Source: Sporobolomyces roseus
Lineage: Eukaryota > Basidiomycota > Microbotryomycetes > Sporidiobolales > Sporidiobolaceae
Direction: 5' to 3'
Length of the DNA stretch: 64,000 bases
NCBI GenBank assembly: GCA_016617785.1
Contig: JADILM010000003.1
Coordinates: 372,001 to 436,000, forward strand
The notes beneath the pieces are model-generated. The model was not told where the DNA came from. It ran no database searches and worked only from the letters and a program-made list of their open reading frames with translations. Both the position numbers and the translations under genes were made by a program. This document shows positions 61,281 to 64,000 of the stretch, one piece after another; within the stretch, counting starts at the first letter, position 1, and each line of letters starts with the position of its first letter.

Positions 61281-63988
61281 ATGCCTTCCTCGCTTTCTTC
61301 CATCCCTTCGAAACGTTCCTTACCTACATCGACAACCTCAGCAACGTCGACCAAAGGTAGCTCTGCGAATGCGCCGACATCAGAGAGGAAGAAGAGTGTG
61401 GTGAAGAAGCGACCAAGAATCCCAGACAGCGAGGAGGAAGAGGAAGCATCGAGTAGCGATGAGGTTCGGCTGTCAAAGACGGTCCAGAGTAGTACGGTGG
61501 ATAAAGGAAAGGGAAAGGAGAAGGAGAAGGTACAGAATCTTGACAAGGAGAAAGACAAAGTCAAGAAACGGAAATCTACCAGGAGGCCCGATACCTATAC
61601 TGCGACAACTTCCCCTTCAAACACAGCTCCCGATGCTTCAGTCTCGAGGAAGAACGGCTCAGTCACGCAGTCAGATGTAACGCAAAGGAGGAAGAAAAGT
61701 CAAAGAGACCCATACCCTGCCTCAGACATCGACGAGCTAGCATCAGGCGCTGAAAATGCTGAGGACGAGGAAACGGAGGAAGCGAAAGCTGCGAGACTGA
61801 AGAAGGAAAGGAAGGAAAGAAAAGCGAGGAAAAGAGCAAAGAGAGAGGCTAGGGAGAGTCGGGCGGAAGAAGCTCGATTGCAGGCAGAAGCAGATGATAA
61901 GAAGAGGATTGAAGAGGAGGAGGTCGAGATGGTGACCAATGAGAATGGAGGGAGGAATGAAGAAACGGCAGCAAGAAAGGGCGAGAGCGAAGCGCCTTCG
62001 AATGGTGAATCGGCACAACAGGAGGTTGCCAAAGAAACGGTGGTGAAAGGTTTTGCAGACGATTCAGATTTTGAAGAGGAGCAAGAACAACAAGAACTTC
62101 TCGCATCAACCGTCGTCGCCGAACCAGCTCAGTCGACGTTCAAAATCCCTGATCCAGCTACCGACACTCGAACCGTATCACCTGCTACTCAGCTTGATCC
62201 CGCATCCTCGTCAGCTAAACTTCGACAAGGCATCCCTATCCTCCCTTCCGATCCAACTCAGCCTCGACGAAGTGTTCCTCCTCCCCCGCCCCCACCTCCT
62301 CCTGCCGCTGCAGCAACAGCGATTGCCTCTGCATCATCTTCTCCGAACCCTTTCGCCATGCCACTCTCATCCTCACCTCCCCCGGTTCGAGAAGCGGTTA
62401 AACTTTCTGATCTGAGTCGATCACGCTCTCGCACTTCCTCCCTCGTCGAATTGAATGGTGCAATCCCGATGTCTCCAGTCGTTTCTCCCGTCATCGCTGG
62501 ACAGCATCTCTCACCTCAGCCGAGCAGACAAGAATCTGCCACTCTCTCGATCGAAACGAATCAACCGCAATTCCGGAACGACTTCCCTCCCTCTCCTGCT
62601 CAATCCGCTCCTTCTCCCGACTTCATAGCGAGAGCTACTCCGACTCCCGTCGCCTCAGCTTCAGCCGGATCTATCCCGCCATCAGGAGAAATGGATGGCG
62701 ATCCTCCGTCACGACACAATTCTCCTCGACCCGACTCCATCCTCTCTTCCCGCTTCCCCTCCGTCCCACTCAAAGCGTCCCCGATTCCTCTCGGTCATGG
62801 TCGACGTTCAGCTTCTCCTCTCGCTCAAACTCGTACTTCTCAACCTCCGACTCCTTCAACTTCAACATCGACTTTCCGACCTCCACCTCGCGATAAAGAA
62901 CCTCATCAGCTCTCGAGATCAGTATCGGCAGTTCCACAAGATTCAAATACTAGTCAAAGGGAGTTGCCGTTCATCAGGGATGATTGGTCGCGACACCCGA
63001 GAGATGGATTGAACATCTTCGAAGAGAAGGAAAAGGCTGAGATCGAGAAGATGTGTCGAGTGCATACAGGAGTGATTCTCGAACAAAACTTTGCGTTCGC
63101 ATCTGAATCGGAACTGGTGAGCAAGGTAGAGTTTGAAGTTGGGTTCCGAAATTTCCGAGATCAACTATCGCAGTGGGTTCTCTTCAACTGCTTTCACTCG
63201 TTTGGCGGCGCTGATGCTCTTCCTTCGCCAGACCTCTCGCGAGTACGTTAACGCGCGGCGCAGCCGCTCTACCTGTTCGCGCTCGACTCGTGTTCCGATC
63301 CCTCGAGAAAGAAGCGAGAACTTCGAAATGGCCAATCTTGTTCCAGGTCCACCTCAATGACAGGACTGTCCGAACCTACAATCGGGTGAGCGCAATATTC
63401 CACTTCCTCTTGACGTCCGTTTCCTCGCTGACGCAAGTTTGAAACGGTTGAATAGCTCGCCGGCAAGCCAATTCTGTCGTATCAAGCTCTAGACATCACT
63501 TCGCTGCTTGACTTGACAGGTGAGCACACGACGATTCAGCTCTCATTCATTGCTTGACGCTGACCACTTGCCTTCGATCGACAGGCTCAAACACTTTGAC
63601 CCTCGCTCGTTGGCCTCAAGACTCCCTCCCTGCCTCGCTCTCCATATCGATCGAGCTCTACTCGGTCTTCACTCGACAGTCGGCTTCGGCTTGGATACAA
63701 GCAGCTCAGGCTGGAGCACGAGACAGCAAACTCGAGCCAGATGCCGAGCCGCTATACACCGGTCATGATGCACACCTTCACGTGAGCTTCACTTCATAGC
63801 CCTATGTCACCTCAGTAGTACCAAAGCTAAATATGTGGACTTTTGTCGTGTAGCATCTCTCGGTCGACACGGTTGTTCGCGATAACTTTCCTGAAGGTTG
63901 CTGGAAATGTCCTTCTTGCGACGAACACTTGCTCGACGAAGCCTTACCCATGACCAAAGACGGAGCGATGGTCTTTGATCTTTATTGA
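61281..63988 (+). CDS. Charged, Pro-rich protein of unknown function
   Basis: The long first coding exon (about 650 codons) encodes a Lys/Glu-rich low-complexity N-terminus with nuclear-localisation-like KKERKERKARKRAKREARE, poly-Pro (PPPPPPPPPP) and Ser/Pro regions. A more ordered part follows: REYV-type sequence around 63250, then RTVRTYNRLAGKPILSYQALDI, TSLLDLTGSNTLTLARWPQD and SLSISIELYSVFTRQSASAW, joined over introns near 63390-63457, 63521-63585 and 63783-63853. It ends WKCPSCDEHLLDEALPMTKD... with a C-x2-C and a stop at 63986-63988. The exact splice in 63170-63300 is ambiguous: the visible reading frames change there. No family is recognised. The beta-rich part with a C-x2-C tail could be a SUMO-ligase-like or zinc domain, which is speculation. 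Confidence 0.6.
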
Positions 63989-64000
63989 ACTACCCGAATC

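Overview
This window is an intron-rich eukaryotic nuclear segment, almost certainly from a basidiomycete fungus. Nearly every gene is broken by introns of about 50-110 nt with GTRNGT-type donors, a CTGAC/CTGAT branch site close to the acceptor, and short intergenic gaps. The gene set also fits a strictly aerobic, oil-storing fungus: complex I assembly methyltransferase, DGAT2, PEX1, membrane-anchored chitinase, and tetraspan membrane proteins. Arg CGA and Ser TCG codons are frequent. A Pucciniomycotina (Microbotryomycetes-like) or Tremellomycetes yeast is possible, but the sequence alone does not decide it. I see no tRNA, rRNA, transposon or CRISPR array.

Layout, left to right. 0-5 kb: the 3' end of an unknown gene, a GH18 chitinase (+) and an NDUFAF5-like complex I assembly methyltransferase (-). 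5-16 kb, all minus strand: a long-chain acyl-CoA synthetase, eIF4G, and mitochondrial oligoribonuclease Rex2. 16-25 kb: an F-box protein (+), 5-formyltetrahydrofolate cyclo-ligase (-), a Ser-rich protein with a CUE-like tail (+), prefoldin subunit 5 (+) and an ILM1-like membrane protein (+). 25-30 kb: branched-chain keto acid dehydrogenase E1-alpha (-) and an AAAP amino-acid transporter (-), followed by 1.4 kb with no supported gene. 31.2-37.5 kb: four F-box/LRR-like genes arranged -,+,-,+, which I read as two copies of a divergent gene pair. 37.7-47 kb: PEX1 (-), an RRM protein (+) and two divergently transcribed four-TM proteins. 47-55 kb: an SGNH-like protein (+), diacylglycerol acyltransferase DGAT2 (-), an unknown Ser/Pro-rich protein (-) and a GNAT acetyltransferase (+). 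55-64 kb: a very large low-complexity protein (-), an LYR-motif protein (-) and a charged, Pro-rich protein (+).

The genes do not form one pathway. Several touch fatty-acid and mitochondrial metabolism: acyl-CoA synthetase, PEX1 and DGAT2 for activation, peroxisome import and storage; NDUFAF5, the LYR protein, BCKDH E1-alpha, Rex2 and ILM1-like for mitochondria. That is ordinary gene content rather than a cluster. The two most unusual signals are the F-box paralogue block, which includes a nonsense codon in an otherwise open paralogue and a probable GC-AG intron, and a run of microexons of 10, 10, 13, 16, 19 and 22 nt in five housekeeping genes. Several microexons encode catalytic or signature residues, so simple ORF-based annotation would break those genes.
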